The notes under the pieces are model-generated. The model saw only the letters and a list, made by a program, of their open reading frames with translations. It searched no databases and was not told where the DNA came from. A stretch of 43,087 nucleotides of DNA from Luteimonas sp. FCS-9 (GTDB lineage: Bacteria > Pseudomonadota > Gammaproteobacteria > Xanthomonadales > Xanthomonadaceae), in assembly GCF_001014645.1 (NCBI RefSeq), contig NZ_LASZ01000022.1, forward strand, positions 1 through 43,087, in the 5' to 3' direction. Both the position numbers and the translations under genes were made by a program. This document shows, piece by piece, positions 1 through 11,539 of this stretch; position 1 is the first letter of the stretch, and each line of letters starts with the position of its first letter.

Positions 1-68
1 GTAGGCGCGCGCTCGCGCGCGATGTGGCGCCACCGGGAACGCGCCATCGCGCGCGAGCGCGCTCCCAC
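1..68. repeat. REP-like inverted repeat upstream of dapE
   Basis: Two 24-base arms (1-24 and 45-68) are inverted complements with two mismatches and flank a 20-base centre. The arms are runs of GCGCGC/CGCGCG ending in GTAGG and CCCAC. The same element recurs at 1799, 2015, 2230, 29044 (one arm) and 35318. It ends 17 bases before the dapE start and belongs to the intergenic palindrome class common in Xanthomonadaceae. Confidence 0.85.
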
Positions 69-85
69 GGTTTCCAGAGGGTTCC

Positions 86-1228
86 ATGTCCGACGTCCTC
101 GACCTCACCCGTGACCTGATCGCGCGGCCCTCGGTGACCCCCGACGATGCCGGCTGCCAGGCGCTGATCGCCGCGCGGCTGCAAGCCGCGGGCTTTTCGA
201 TCGAGTCGATGCGCTTCGGCGCGGTCGACAATCTCTGGGCCACGCACGGGAACGGCGGGCCGGTGCTCGCGCTGCTGGGCCACACCGACGTGGTGCCGAG
301 CGGGCCGGTCGAGGCATGGCGGTCCGATCCGTTCGTGCCGCAGATCCGCGACGGCGTGCTGTACGGGCGCGGGGCGGCCGACATGAAGGGCAGCGTCGCG
401 GCTTTCGTCGTCGCCGCCGAGCGCTTCGTCGCCGCACACCCCGACCATCCCGGCACGCTGGCGCTGCTGCTGACCTCCGACGAGGAGGGCGCGGCGATCG
501 ACGGCGTGCGCCGGGTCGCGCGCACGTTCGCCGAGCGCGGCACGCGCATCGACTGGTGCATCACCGGCGAGCCGTCGTCGACCCGGCGCCTGGGCGACCT
601 GCTGCGCGTGGGCCGGCGCGGCAGCCTGTCGGCCACGCTGACCGTGCGCGGCGTGCAGGGTCATGTGGCCTATCCCGACAAGGCGCGCAACCCGATCCAT
701 CTGCTCGCGCCGGCGCTGGCCGAGCTCGTCGGCCGCCACTGGGACGACGGCTTCGAGTCGTTTCCGCCGACCAGCCTGCAGGTCAGCAACATCGCCGCCG
801 GCACCGGCGCGACGAACGTGATCCCCGGCAGCGCGACGGTGCAGTTCAACCTGCGCTACAACCCGCACTGGGACGCGCCGCGACTGGAGGCGGCAGTCGC
901 CGCGCTGCTGGACCGGCACGGCCTGGACCACGTGATCGACTGGCACCGCAGCGGCGAGCCGTTCCACACGCCGGAGGGGCCGCTGCGCGCGGCCGCGCGC
1001 GCGGTGCTGACGGACTTCGCCGGCGACGTGCCCGAGGAGAGCACCGGCGGCGGCACCTCGGACGCGCGCTTCATCGCGCCGCTGGGCGCGCAGTGCATCG
1101 AGATCGGGCCGGTCAACGCCAGCATCCACCAGGTCGACGAGCACGTCCGCGTCGCCGACCTCGAGGCGCTGCCGGCGCTGTACGAGGCGCTGGTGGCGCG
1201 GCTGCTGCTGCCTGCCGCGCCCGGCTGA
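86..1228 (+). CDS. dapE: Succinyl-diaminopimelate desuccinylase
   Basis: This cytoplasmic di-zinc M20 amidohydrolase converts N-succinyl-LL-2,6-diaminopimelate to LL-diaminopimelate and succinate in the succinylase branch of lysine and peptidoglycan precursor synthesis. The product is 380 residues, close to the usual 375-380. Metal and catalytic residues are all visible: H66 and D68 in GHTDVV, D99 in [10 protein letters not shown]133-E134 in SDEEG, E162 in GEPSS and H348 near the C-terminus in NASIHQ. These match H67, D100, E134, E135, E163 and H349 of the Haemophilus enzyme with a constant offset of one. The insert between about 178 and 290 is the M20 dimerisation domain. AGAGGG at 76-81 lies four bases before the ATG and supports this start. 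Upstream is a REP element; the Nudix gene follows 72 bases downstream. Confidence 0.97.
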   Translation: MSDVLDLTRDLIARPSVTPDDAGCQALIAARLQAAGFSIESMRFGAVDNLWATHGNGGPVLALLGHTDVVPSGPVEAWRSDPFVPQIRDGVLYGRGAADMKGSVAAFVVAAERFVAAHPDHPGTLALLLTSDEEGAAIDGVRRVARTFAERGTRIDWCITGEPSSTRRLGDLLRVGRRGSLSATLTVRGVQGHVAYPDKARNPIHLLAPALAELVGRHWDDGFESFPPTSLQVSNIAAGTGATNVIPGSATVQFNLRYNPHWDAPRLEAAVAALLDRHGLDHVIDWHRSGEPFHTPEGPLRAAARAVLTDFAGDVPEESTGGGTSDARFIAPLGAQCIEIGPVNASIHQVDEHVRVADLEALPALYEALVARLLLPAAPG

Positions 1229-1264
1229 GACGCGGCACGGCGCGAGCGGCGCGGCGGGCGTCGC

Positions 1265-1270
1265 TACAAT
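1265..1270 (+). promoter_or_regulatory. Candidate -10 box (TACAAT) for the Nudix gene
   Basis: TACAATGC lies 30 bases before the Nudix start in the dapE-Nudix gap. It has the same form as -10 boxes elsewhere in this window (28045, 28296, 25720). No convincing -35 is seen at the right distance, so the call is tentative. Confidence 0.4.
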
Positions 1271-1300
1271 GCCCGGCTTCCCGCCGCAGGCCCGTTTCCG

Positions 1301-1789
1301 ATGCCCTACACCCCGATCGTCGCCACGCTCGGCTACGTGCTGTCCCCCGATCGCCGGCGGGTGCTGATGATCCATCGCAACGCGCGGCCCGGCGACCAGC
1401 ATCTGGGCAAGTACAACGGCCTTGGCGGCAAGATCGAGCGCGACGAGGACGTGGTCGCGGGCATGCGCCGCGAGATCCGCGAGGAAGCGGGGATCGAATG
1501 CGACAGCCTGCGCCTGCGCGGCACGATCAGCTGGCCGGGCTTCGGCCGCGACGGCGAGGACTGGCTCGGCTTCGTATTCGTCGTCGACGCCTGGCACGGC
1601 ACGCCGCTGACGTCCAATCCCGAGGGCACGCTCGAATGGGTCGAGGCCGACCGCGTGCTCGAGCTTCCGCTGTGGGAGGGCGACCGGCAGTTCCTGCCGC
1701 TGGTGTTCGACGACGACCCGCGCGCGTTCCATGGCGTGATGCCGTACCAGGCCGGCCGCATGCAGGGCTGGTCGTACTCGCGGGTCTAG
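1301..1789 (+). CDS. MTH1-like Nudix hydrolase (probable 8-oxo-dGTP diphosphatase)
   Basis: A 162-residue Nudix pyrophosphatase. The Nudix box spans residues 43-65 and fits G-x5-E-x7-REUxEExGU exactly (G43, E49, R57-E58, E61-E62, G64). The flanking KYNGLGGK segment, the FHG motif near residue 144 and the overall length resemble animal MTH1 and its bacterial relatives, which clean oxidised purine nucleotides out of the pool. That substrate is inferred from family resemblance; other nucleoside triphosphates are possible. The ATG at 1301 precedes MPYTPIVAT, a normal first beta-strand. The last 17 codons, including the stop, are repeated twice downstream, at 1952 and 2169, as part of a tandem block. 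The gene converges on mfd, so the two DNA-maintenance genes share this repeat-filled 3' space. Confidence 0.88.
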   Translation: MPYTPIVATLGYVLSPDRRRVLMIHRNARPGDQHLGKYNGLGGKIERDEDVVAGMRREIREEAGIECDSLRLRGTISWPGFGRDGEDWLGFVFVVDAWHGTPLTSNPEGTLEWVEADRVLELPLWEGDRQFLPLVFDDDPRAFHGVMPYQAGRMQGWSYSRV

Positions 1790-1798
1790 CGTCCTCCC

Positions 1799-1864
1799 GT
1801 AGGAGCGCGCTCGCGCGCGAGGGCGTTACCGGGACATCCCCATCGCGCGCGAGCGCGCTCCTAC
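1799..1864. repeat. REP-like inverted repeat, unit 1
   Basis: The perfect 22-base arms at 1799-1820 and 1843-1864 surround 22 bases. It lies 9 bases after the Nudix stop and may also act as a transcription stop for the Nudix gene. Confidence 0.85.
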
Positions 1865-2014
1865 AGGGCGTCGTCGCGCGGCCATCGGCGCCAGCGCGCA
1901 GGGGTGTCGTCGTGCGGCGTCTGCGCCTGTGCCGGCGCACACAGGGGTGTCATGCCGTACCAGGCCGGCCGCATGCAGGGCTGGTGGTACTCGCGGGTCT
2001 AGCATCGCCCCTTC

Positions 2015-2080
2015 GTAGGAGCGCGCTCGCGCGCGAGGGCATTCCGGGAACATCCCCATCGCGCGCGAGCGCGCTCCTAC
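2015..2080. repeat. REP-like inverted repeat, unit 2
   Basis: Same 66-base layout and same arms as the copy at 1799, within the second tandem unit. Confidence 0.85.
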
Positions 2081-2229
2081 AGGGGCGTCGTCGCGCGGCC
2101 ATCGGCGCCAGCGCGCAGGAGTGTCGTCGTGCGGCGTCTACGCCTGTGTCGGCGCACACAGGGGTGTCATGCCGTACCAAGCCCGCCGTGCGCAGGCCTG
2201 GTGGTACTTGCGGGTCTAGCGCCCCTCCC

Positions 2230-2295
2230 GTAGGAGCGCGCTCGCGCGCGAGGGCATTCCCGGGACATCCCCATCGCGCGCGAGCGCGCTCCTAC
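2230..2295. repeat. REP-like inverted repeat, unit 3
   Basis: Third 66-base copy with the same arms. It lies between the third Nudix-tail copy and the end of mfd. Confidence 0.85.
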
Positions 2296-2383
2296 AGGGG
2301 CGTCGTCGCGGGGCCGTTGGCGCCAGCGCACAAGGGCGTCGTCGCGCGGCCGCGGCGCCGGCGGCGCCGCGCGCACAGGGGCA

Positions 2384-5902
<3,519 letters not shown>

Positions 5903-6057
5903 CGGGGATCGGGCAGCGGACGGACGACGGGTGGGACGGGGCGAAACGACGGCAGCGCCGGATGCCCTGGCGGGCCCGGCGCGGTGAACATGCCAGTCTA
6001 AACGAACGTGTCTCACGCCCCGAGACGGGAGGCGCGCGGACGATGCGACAGCCGCCG

Positions 6058-6078
6058 CGTCGCCGGGGGCCGGCGACG
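6058..6078 (-). terminator. Candidate hairpin between GNAT and mfd
   Basis: A perfect 9-base stem (6058-6066 with 6070-6078) has a 3-base loop and lies 27 bases after the acetyltransferase stop. There is no T-run, so it may be a factor-dependent or GC-rich stop rather than a classical one. Confidence 0.4.
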
Positions 6079-6104
6079 GGCGGGCAGGGATCAGGCGACC
6101 GCGA

Positions 6105-6698
6105 TCATCCCAACGGGACGCGCGGCGCCTCGCTGCCGGCGCCTTCGCCCTCGGGCACCTGCCGCTTGAGGTCGAGCGACACCCGGATCATTCCGGGGGC
6201 CTCGCCGGCGGCCTGATGGAAGCCGAGCGACTTGGCCAGCGCCCGCATCGGCTCGTTCTCTTCGAGCACGTCGCCGTACAGGCGATCCAGGCGCTTGCCC
6301 TTGGCCCAGCGCACGAGGCGCCGCATCAGGTGACGCCCCAGCCCCATGCCGGCGACGTAGTGGCTAACCAGGATGTGGAACTCCGCGTGCCGGGTCCCGG
6401 GCAGGATTGCCGCCCGGGCGACCGCGCCGACGAGCGCCTCGCCCGGCGTCATCGGTTCGGCCGCGACGAGCACGAACTCCGACTTCGGGTTGGGCTGGGT
6501 CAGGCGCAAGGCGGTTTCGGGCGACAGTTCCTTCTTCGCATAGAGAAAGCGCTGCCGGACCTCGTCGGGTTCGAGCAGCGCGAAGGCGGCGCGCAGCGGA
6601 TCGGCATCGGCGGGCCGGATCGGCCGGATCAGCACCTGGCGGCCGTTCGCGAGACGGATTTCCTCGTGCCAGGGAGGGAGGCGGTTGCGTGCGGTCAT
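6105..6698 (-). CDS. GNAT-family N-acetyltransferase (Pat/YfiQ-type domain)
   Basis: A 197-residue single-domain GNAT protein. The acetyl-CoA binding loop is seen in VAGMGLGRHLM near residue 120, followed by a LYGDVLEEN strand and an ALAKSLGF helix. This arrangement is like the C-terminal acetyltransferase domain of the bacterial protein lysine acetyltransferase Pat/YfiQ, but the large CoA-ligase-like part of Pat is missing. The substrate is unknown; a protein lysine is plausible by resemblance only. The ATG at 6698 (MTARNRLPP) is preferred over the ATG at 6737 because the added residues look non-coding. It lies upstream of mfd on the same strand, with a 202-base gap to the mfd start. Confidence 0.85.
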   Translation of the reverse strand: MTARNRLPPWHEEIRLANGRQVLIRPIRPADADPLRAAFALLEPDEVRQRFLYAKKELSPETALRLTQPNPKSEFVLVAAEPMTPGEALVGAVARAAILPGTRHAEFHILVSHYVAGMGLGRHLMRRLVRWAKGKRLDRLYGDVLEENEPMRALAKSLGFHQAAGEAPGMIRVSLDLKRQVPEGEGAGSEAPRVPLG

Positions 6699-6807
6699 CG
6701 AATGTCGGGCTGGGACGGTGGGGCCGACCTTACCCAACTCCGCGATTCAGGAACCGTGAAGGCAACGGGCGGATCGACGGTCGCCGCATTCAGATCCTGC
6801 GCGGTGC

Positions 6808-7665
6808 TCAGGCCGGCTCGCGCAGCCAGTGCAGCCGGGTCCGGGCGCCGGTCTCGCCGAGCGCCCCGCGCAGCGCATCGAGCGCCGGCGCCAGCGCGGT
6901 CGCCAGCTGCCACGGCGGATCGAGCAGCAGCAGGCCGCTGCCGTTCATCCGCAACGGCGAGTCGTCGGGGCGCACCATCAGTTCGACCACCAGCGTCGAA
7001 CGGGTCTGCAACAGCCCCGCGCTGCGCAGGAAGCCGTGCAGCGTGCGACGCTGCTTGATCGGGTACCACAGCGCCTGCACCGCCTGCGGCCAGCGCACCA
7101 GGGCCTCGCGCATCGCCGACAGTGCGGTGTCGAACTCGGCGCGCTGCGCCTCGTACGGCGGGTCGATCAGCACCAGGCCGCGGGCGAACTTCTGCGCGCC
7201 GTGCCGCGGCGGCAGCAGCGCACGGCAGGCCGCGTAGCCGTCGCGGCCGTGCACCGCCACGCGCGGGTCGCGGCCGACCGTCGCGCGCAGCGCGGCCAGC
7301 GCGCCGGGCTCGACTTCGCAGCACGCGATCCGGTCCTGCGCGCGCAGCGCGTGCGCCAGCAGCCACGGCGAGCCGGGATAGGCGTGCGCGCCATGCGCCG
7401 CGCGGCAGGCCGCGACCGCGTCGAGGTAGCGCGCGATCGCCGGGACCGCCGGCGGCGCGGCCAGCAGCCGGCCGATGCCGGCCTCGGCCTCGCCGGTGCG
7501 CCGCGCCGGATCGTCGACGAGGCTGTAGAGCCCGGCGCCGGCATGCGTGTCGAGCGCGAAGCACGGCGCCGGCTTGGCGGCCAGCGCGTCGCACACCGCG
7601 AGCAGCACGACGTGCTTGAGGACGTCGGCATGGTTGCCGGCGTGGAAGGCGTGGCGGTAGTTCAT
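6808..7665 (-). CDS. rlmJ: 23S rRNA (adenine-2030-N6)-methyltransferase RlmJ
   Basis: This SAM-dependent enzyme methylates A2030 of 23S rRNA. The product is 285 residues against about 280 in E. coli. It begins MNYRHAFHAGNHADVLKH, the near-invariant N-terminus of the family, which fixes the start at 7665. SAM-binding motif I is DTHAGAGLY (about residues 39-47) and the catalytic N6-adenine signature is DPPYE near residue 166. The frame stays open far upstream, but only this ATG fits the family. The gene is divergent from creB, with 180 bases between the two starts. It is a housekeeping enzyme with no obvious functional link to its neighbours. Confidence 0.96.
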   Translation of the reverse strand: MNYRHAFHAGNHADVLKHVVLLAVCDALAAKPAPCFALDTHAGAGLYSLVDDPARRTGEAEAGIGRLLAAPPAVPAIARYLDAVAACRAAHGAHAYPGSPWLLAHALRAQDRIACCEVEPGALAALRATVGRDPRVAVHGRDGYAACRALLPPRHGAQKFARGLVLIDPPYEAQRAEFDTALSAMREALVRWPQAVQALWYPIKQRRTLHGFLRSAGLLQTRSTLVVELMVRPDDSPLRMNGSGLLLLDPPWQLATALAPALDALRGALGETGARTRLHWLREPA

Positions 7666-7845
7666 CGATCGGCGCAGGCGGACACGGCCCGGGATCGTCG
7701 GCCAATCGGGCGTCGCTGGGAAGGGGCGGATCGGCCAGCGCCCGATTCTCCGCCTCCCCGTCACCATCTCGACGAGGCCGGCGCCGGCGGGCGGGCACGG
7801 CGGCCGGGGCAGTATCCTGTCGGCCACCGCCCACCGCGCCGCGCC

Positions 7846-8523
7846 ATGTCCCGCATCCTGCTCGTCGAGGACGAGACCGCCATCGCCGACACCGTGGCCT
7901 ACGCGCTGCGCGCCGAGGGCCACGAGGCCCGGCATTGCCTCGATGGCCGCACCGCGCTGGCGGCGGTCGCGGACGAGACCTTCGACCTGGCGATCCTCGA
8001 CGTCGGGCTGCCGGACGTCAGCGGCTTCGCGCTGTGCGCGGAGCTGCGCCGGCGCGCGCCGCTGCCGGTGATCTTCCTCACCGCGCAGGCGGCCGAGGCC
8101 GAGCGTGTGCTGGGCTTCGAGCTCGGCGCCGAGGACTACGTCGCCAAGCCCTTCTCGCTGCGCGAGCTGCTGGCGCGGGTCCGCGTCGCGCTGCGCCGCC
8201 CGCCGCCGACGTCCGGCGGCGGCATCGCCGCAGCGGGCGGCTTCGAGCACGACCGCGCGGGCCTGCGCATCCGCTACCGCGGCCAGCCGCTCGAGCTCAC
8301 GCGCTACGAGTACGGCCTGCTCGCCGCACTGCTCGCGCGGCCCGGCGCGGTGCTCTCGCGCGCCCAGCTGATGGACCGGGTCTGGGAGGACGCGCCCGAC
8401 AGCGGCGACCGCACCGTCGACACCCACGTCAAGACGCTGCGCGCCAAGCTGCGCGCGGTCGCGCCCGACGCCGATCCGCTGCGCACGCACCGGGGTCTGG
8501 GCTATTCGCTGGACGTGGACTGA
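7846..8523 (+). CDS. creB: Two-component response regulator CreB
   Basis: A 225-residue OmpR/PhoB-type regulator. The receiver domain (1-115) has the acidic pocket at E8-D9, phospho-acceptor D52, T79 and K101. The winged-helix domain (about 128-225) ends with the usual RGLGYSL segment. The match to CreB rests on length (229 in E. coli), sequence feel and, above all, the creC and creD genes that follow. CreB binds cre-tags (TTCAC repeats), and a near-consensus tag is present before creD at 9979. A TATCCT box at 7813-7818 may be the -10 of the operon. creC begins 10 bases after the creB stop, so the two are certainly co-transcribed. Confidence 0.93.
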   Translation: MSRILLVEDETAIADTVAYALRAEGHEARHCLDGRTALAAVADETFDLAILDVGLPDVSGFALCAELRRRAPLPVIFLTAQAAEAERVLGFELGAEDYVAKPFSLRELLARVRVALRRPPPTSGGGIAAAGGFEHDRAGLRIRYRGQPLELTRYEYGLLAALLARPGAVLSRAQLMDRVWEDAPDSGDRTVDTHVKTLRAKLRAVAPDADPLRTHRGLGYSLDVD

Positions 8524-8533
8524 GGCGCGCGCC

Positions 8534-9985
8534 ATGCGGATCGGCCTGCGGATCCTGCTGGGCTATTTCGCGATCGTCGCGATCGCCGCGCTGCTGCTGA
8601 TGCGCGTGTTCTCGCAGGAGGTCAAGCCGGGCGTGCGCCAGGCGATGGAGGACACGCTGGCCGACACCGCCGGCGTGCTCGCCGAACTGGCGACCGACGA
8701 CTTCCTGGCCGGTCGGATCGACGACGGGCGTTTCGCGGCGCGCATCCGCGCGCTGGCCGCGCGCCGGCTCGACGCCGAGATCTGGGGCTTCCGCAAGTCC
8801 GCGGTCGCCTACCGGGTCTACGTGACCGACGCCGAGGGCATCGTCGTGTTCGATTCGAGCGGCCGCGACGTCGGACGCGACTTCTCGCGCTGGAACGACG
8901 TCTACCTGACGCTGCGCGGCCGCTACGGCGCGCGTTCCAGCCGCCTGGATCCCGACGACGACGCGAGCTCGGTGATGCACGTGGCCGCGCCGATCCGCGA
9001 CGGCAACCGCATCGTCGGCGTGCTGACGGTGGCCAAGCCCAACCGCACGATCGCGCCGTTCATCGCGCGCAGCGAGACCAAGATCCTGCGCTGGGGCGGC
9101 GTGCTGCTGGGCGCGTCGCTGGCGATCGGCCTGCTCGCGGCCTGGTGGCTGTCCCGCCAGCTCGGTGCGCTGCGCCGCTATGCCGACGCGGTCACCGCCG
9201 GCGGGCGCGCGTCGCTGCCGCCGCTGGCCGGCGAGTTCGCCGACCTGGGGCGGGCGCTGGAGACGATGCGCGAGCGGCTCGAGGGCCGGCAGTACGTCGA
9301 GCGCTACGTGCACAGCCTGACCCACGAGCTGAAGGCGCCGCTGTCGGCGATCCGCGGCGCGGCCGAACTGCTCGAAGGCCCGCTGCCCGAGGCCGACCGC
9401 GCGCGCTTCGCGGCCAGCGTGCGCGGGCAGGGCGAGCGCATGACCCAGACGATCGACAAGCTGCTGGCGCTGGCCGCGGTGGAGCATCGCCAGCGCATCG
9501 ACCGCCCCGAACGCGTCGCGCTCGCCGGCATGCTCGACGCGGCGCTGGCGCCGTTCGCGGCCGATCCTGGCCGGGTGCCGGTGCGTCTGGCGATCGATCC
9601 GGCCTGCCGCGATGCGGTCGTGCCGGGCGATGCCTACCTGCTGCGGCAACTGGTCGCCAACCTCGTCGACAACGCCTGCGACTTCTCGCCGCCCGACGGC
9701 GAGGTCGAGGTCGCCGCGCGCCCGGCGGGGGAGGGCCGGGTGCAGGTGACCGTCGCCGACCGCGGCCCCGGCATCCCCGACTACGCGCAGGCGCGGGTGT
9801 TCGAGCGCTTCTACTCGCTGCCGCGGCCGGGCGGCGGCAGCCGCAGCAGCGGCATCGGCCTGGCCTTCGTCGCCGAGGTCGCCGCGCTGCATGGCGGGCG
9901 GGCGACGCTCGCCAACCGCGACGGCGGTGGCGCGCTCGCCGTGGTCGAACTGCCGGTCGAGGCCGGTGCGCCGCGGACTTCATAG
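8534..9985 (+). CDS. creC: Sensor histidine kinase CreC
   Basis: A 483-residue inner-membrane kinase (474 in E. coli). A first membrane helix lies at about residues 5-24. A sensor region of about 150 residues contains a CreC-like RVYVTDAEGIVVFDSS stretch and is followed by a second helix near 185-205. Next come HAMP-like sequence, the phospho-acceptor H264 in SLTHELKAPL, an N-box (NLVDNACDF) and glycine-rich ATP-lid motifs (DRGPGIPD; SSGIGLAF). In enterics CreC responds to growth in minimal medium and to cell-wall stress. In Stenotrophomonas and Aeromonas the Cre/Blr pair affects beta-lactam response. The stop codon lies inside the predicted cre-tag for creD. Confidence 0.93.
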   Translation: MRIGLRILLGYFAIVAIAALLLMRVFSQEVKPGVRQAMEDTLADTAGVLAELATDDFLAGRIDDGRFAARIRALAARRLDAEIWGFRKSAVAYRVYVTDAEGIVVFDSSGRDVGRDFSRWNDVYLTLRGRYGARSSRLDPDDDASSVMHVAAPIRDGNRIVGVLTVAKPNRTIAPFIARSETKILRWGGVLLGASLAIGLLAAWWLSRQLGALRRYADAVTAGGRASLPPLAGEFADLGRALETMRERLEGRQYVERYVHSLTHELKAPLSAIRGAAELLEGPLPEADRARFAASVRGQGERMTQTIDKLLALAAVEHRQRIDRPERVALAGMLDAALAPFAADPGRVPVRLAIDPACRDAVVPGDAYLLRQLVANLVDNACDFSPPDGEVEVAARPAGEGRVQVTVADRGPGIPDYAQARVFERFYSLPRPGGGSRSSGIGLAFVAEVAALHGGRATLANRDGGGALAVVELPVEAGAPRTS

Positions 9986-9994
9986 CCGCTTCAC
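9979..9994 (+). promoter_or_regulatory. Putative cre-tag (CreB site) before creD
   Basis: TTCAT-AGCCGC-TTCAC matches the CreB/BlrA consensus TTCAC-N6-TTCAC with one mismatch and exact spacing. It overlaps the creC stop codon (9983-9985) and ends 68 bases before the creD start, as expected for a CreB-activated creD promoter inside the operon. Confidence 0.7.
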
Positions 9995-10062
9995 GCAGGC
10001 CCCATCGTCGCCCCATCGCGCGGCGGCACGCTGCCGCCATGTTCCCGAACCGGAGTGGTGCG

Positions 10063-11454
10063 ATGCGACTGGCGTTGAAGATCCTGATCGTGGCCGGGTT
10101 GAGCCTGGCAATCCTGTTGCCGCTGCTGATGATCCGCGGCGTGATCCACGACCGCCAGCGCTACCGCGCCGAGGCCGTCGAGCGGATCGCGCGCAGCGAG
10201 GCCGGGGGGCAGACGCTGACGGTGCCGGTGGTCGTGGTGCCGTTCGTGGAGACCGTCGAGGTCGAGGAGAAGGATGCGCAGGGCCGGCGGATCGGCACCG
10301 TCCAGCGCGAGCGCGAGGGCCGCTGGCTGTTCTTCCCCGCCACCGCCGACCTGACCGGTGCGATGGCGCCCTACACGCGCCGGCTCGGCCTGCACGAGGT
10401 GCGCATGTACGTGCTCGAGGGCCAGCTGCGGGCCGGCTTCGACGTGCGTGTCCCCGACGACGGCGACGCCATCGCGCCGCGCCGGATCGGCCGGCCGTTC
10501 CTCAGCTACGGCATCGCCGACGTGCGCGGCCTGCGCGGCACCCCGCGCCTGCGGCTCGACGAGGCGACGGTGCCGCTGCAGCAGGGCGCCGGCGGCGACC
10601 TGGGCTCGGGCCTGCACGCGCCGCTGCCGCCGGTCGAGGCCGGTGGCCGGCTGCGCCTGCGCACCACGCTCGATGTCGCGCTGTCGGGCAGCGAGGCGCT
10701 GGCGGTCGTGCCGCTGGCCGGCGAGACCCGCGTCGCGATCGATTCGACGTGGCGGCATCCGCAGTTCAACGGCCGCTTCCTGCCGACCGCCCGCGAGGTC
10801 GGCGATGCCGGCTTCCGCGCCGAATGGGCGGTCTCGTCGCTGGCCAGCGACGCGCAGCTGCAGTTCCGCGACGGCGCGCGTCCCGACCGGTTCACCGCCG
10901 CCACGCTGCTCGGGCAGGGCGATGCGGGCATCGACGCGCTGGGCATCGCGCTGGTCGACCCGGTGGACGCGTACGTGCGCGCCGACCGCGCCAGCAAGTA
11001 CGGCCTGCTGTTCGTGCTGCTGACCTTCGCCGGCTTCTTCATGTTCGAGATGCTGCGCCAGCTGCGCATCCATCCGATCCAGTACGCGCTGGTGGGGCTG
11101 GCGCTGGCGATCTTCTTCCTGCTGCTGGTGGGCCTGTCGGAGCGCATCGCGTTCGGCTGGTCGTACCTGGTCGCCAGCATCGGCTGCATCGGCCTGATCG
11201 GGATCTACCTGGCCGCGGTGCTGCGCAGCCGCGCCTGGGGCGCCGGGTTCGCGGCCCTGCTCGCCGTCCTCTATGCCGCGCTCTACGGCCTGCTGGTCTC
11301 CGAGGACAACGCGCTGGTGCTCGGCGCCGGCCTGCTGTTCGCGATCCTGGCCGCGATCATGCTCGCCACCCGGCGCGTGGACTGGTACGCGCTGGCCGCC
11401 GCGGCGACCGCGCCCGGCCCGGTCGCGCCGCCGCCGCTGCCGCGACAGCCCTGA
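10063..11454 (+). CDS. creD: Inner membrane protein CreD
   Basis: A 463-residue membrane protein (450 in E. coli). One N-terminal membrane helix (about 5-24) is followed by a periplasmic region of about 280 residues. A cluster of five or six hydrophobic helices follows from about 315 to 440, with GLLFVLLTFAGFF at its start. CreD is the main CreBC-regulated target and helps preserve envelope integrity; its biochemical role is not settled. The ATG at 10063 has GGAG seven bases upstream. An in-frame ATG at 10039 would add eight residues but has no comparable ribosome site. The gene is preceded by the cre-tag and followed by a strong hairpin terminator. Confidence 0.94.
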   Translation: MRLALKILIVAGLSLAILLPLLMIRGVIHDRQRYRAEAVERIARSEAGGQTLTVPVVVVPFVETVEVEEKDAQGRRIGTVQREREGRWLFFPATADLTGAMAPYTRRLGLHEVRMYVLEGQLRAGFDVRVPDDGDAIAPRRIGRPFLSYGIADVRGLRGTPRLRLDEATVPLQQGAGGDLGSGLHAPLPPVEAGGRLRLRTTLDVALSGSEALAVVPLAGETRVAIDSTWRHPQFNGRFLPTAREVGDAGFRAEWAVSSLASDAQLQFRDGARPDRFTAATLLGQGDAGIDALGIALVDPVDAYVRADRASKYGLLFVLLTFAGFFMFEMLRQLRIHPIQYALVGLALAIFFLLLVGLSERIAFGWSYLVASIGCIGLIGIYLAAVLRSRAWGAGFAALLAVLYAALYGLLVSEDNALVLGAGLLFAILAAIMLATRRVDWYALAAAATAPGPVAPPPLPRQP

Positions 11455-11470
11455 CCTGCGCAGGCGGGAA

Positions 11471-11503
11471 GACGCAACCGCGGGCAGGCCCCGCGGTTGC
11501 GTC
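11471..11503 (+). terminator. Terminator hairpin after creD
   Basis: A perfect 14-base stem (11471-11484 with 11490-11503) with a 5-base loop, 16 bases after the creD stop. There is no T-run, but its stem is among the longest in the window. It marks the end of creBCD. Confidence 0.75.
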
Positions 11504-11539
11504 GCGTCCGGGCCACGGCCGCATGCCAGAATGCGCGCC

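Larger units (their letters stand above)
1739..2295. repeat. Three tandem units of about 215 bp containing the Nudix 3' end
   Basis: The segment starting ATGCCGTACCA occurs at 1739 (inside the gene), 1952 and 2169, giving periods of 213 and 217 bases. Each unit holds the last 16 codons and stop of the Nudix gene, then a REP pair. The first two units continue into a GTCGTCGCGCGGCC stretch and a linker that leads to the next copy. The later tails read MPYQAGRMQGWWYSRV and MPYQARRAQAWWYLRV, so they diverge in amino acids. No full gene lies in 1790-2383; apart from these repeats I see nothing in that gap. Confidence 0.9.

Noticed and set aside
1799..2295. CRISPR-like regular repeats
   Set aside because: Only three units of about 215 bases, with conserved rather than unique spacers, containing gene ends and inverted repeats. 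There are no cas genes.
5903..6016. Mfd translated from the upstream ATG at 6016
   Set aside because: The added 38 residues are low-complexity and not part of known Mfd N-termini. The space also carries a TAGACT-type -10 box on the minus strand at 5995-6000.
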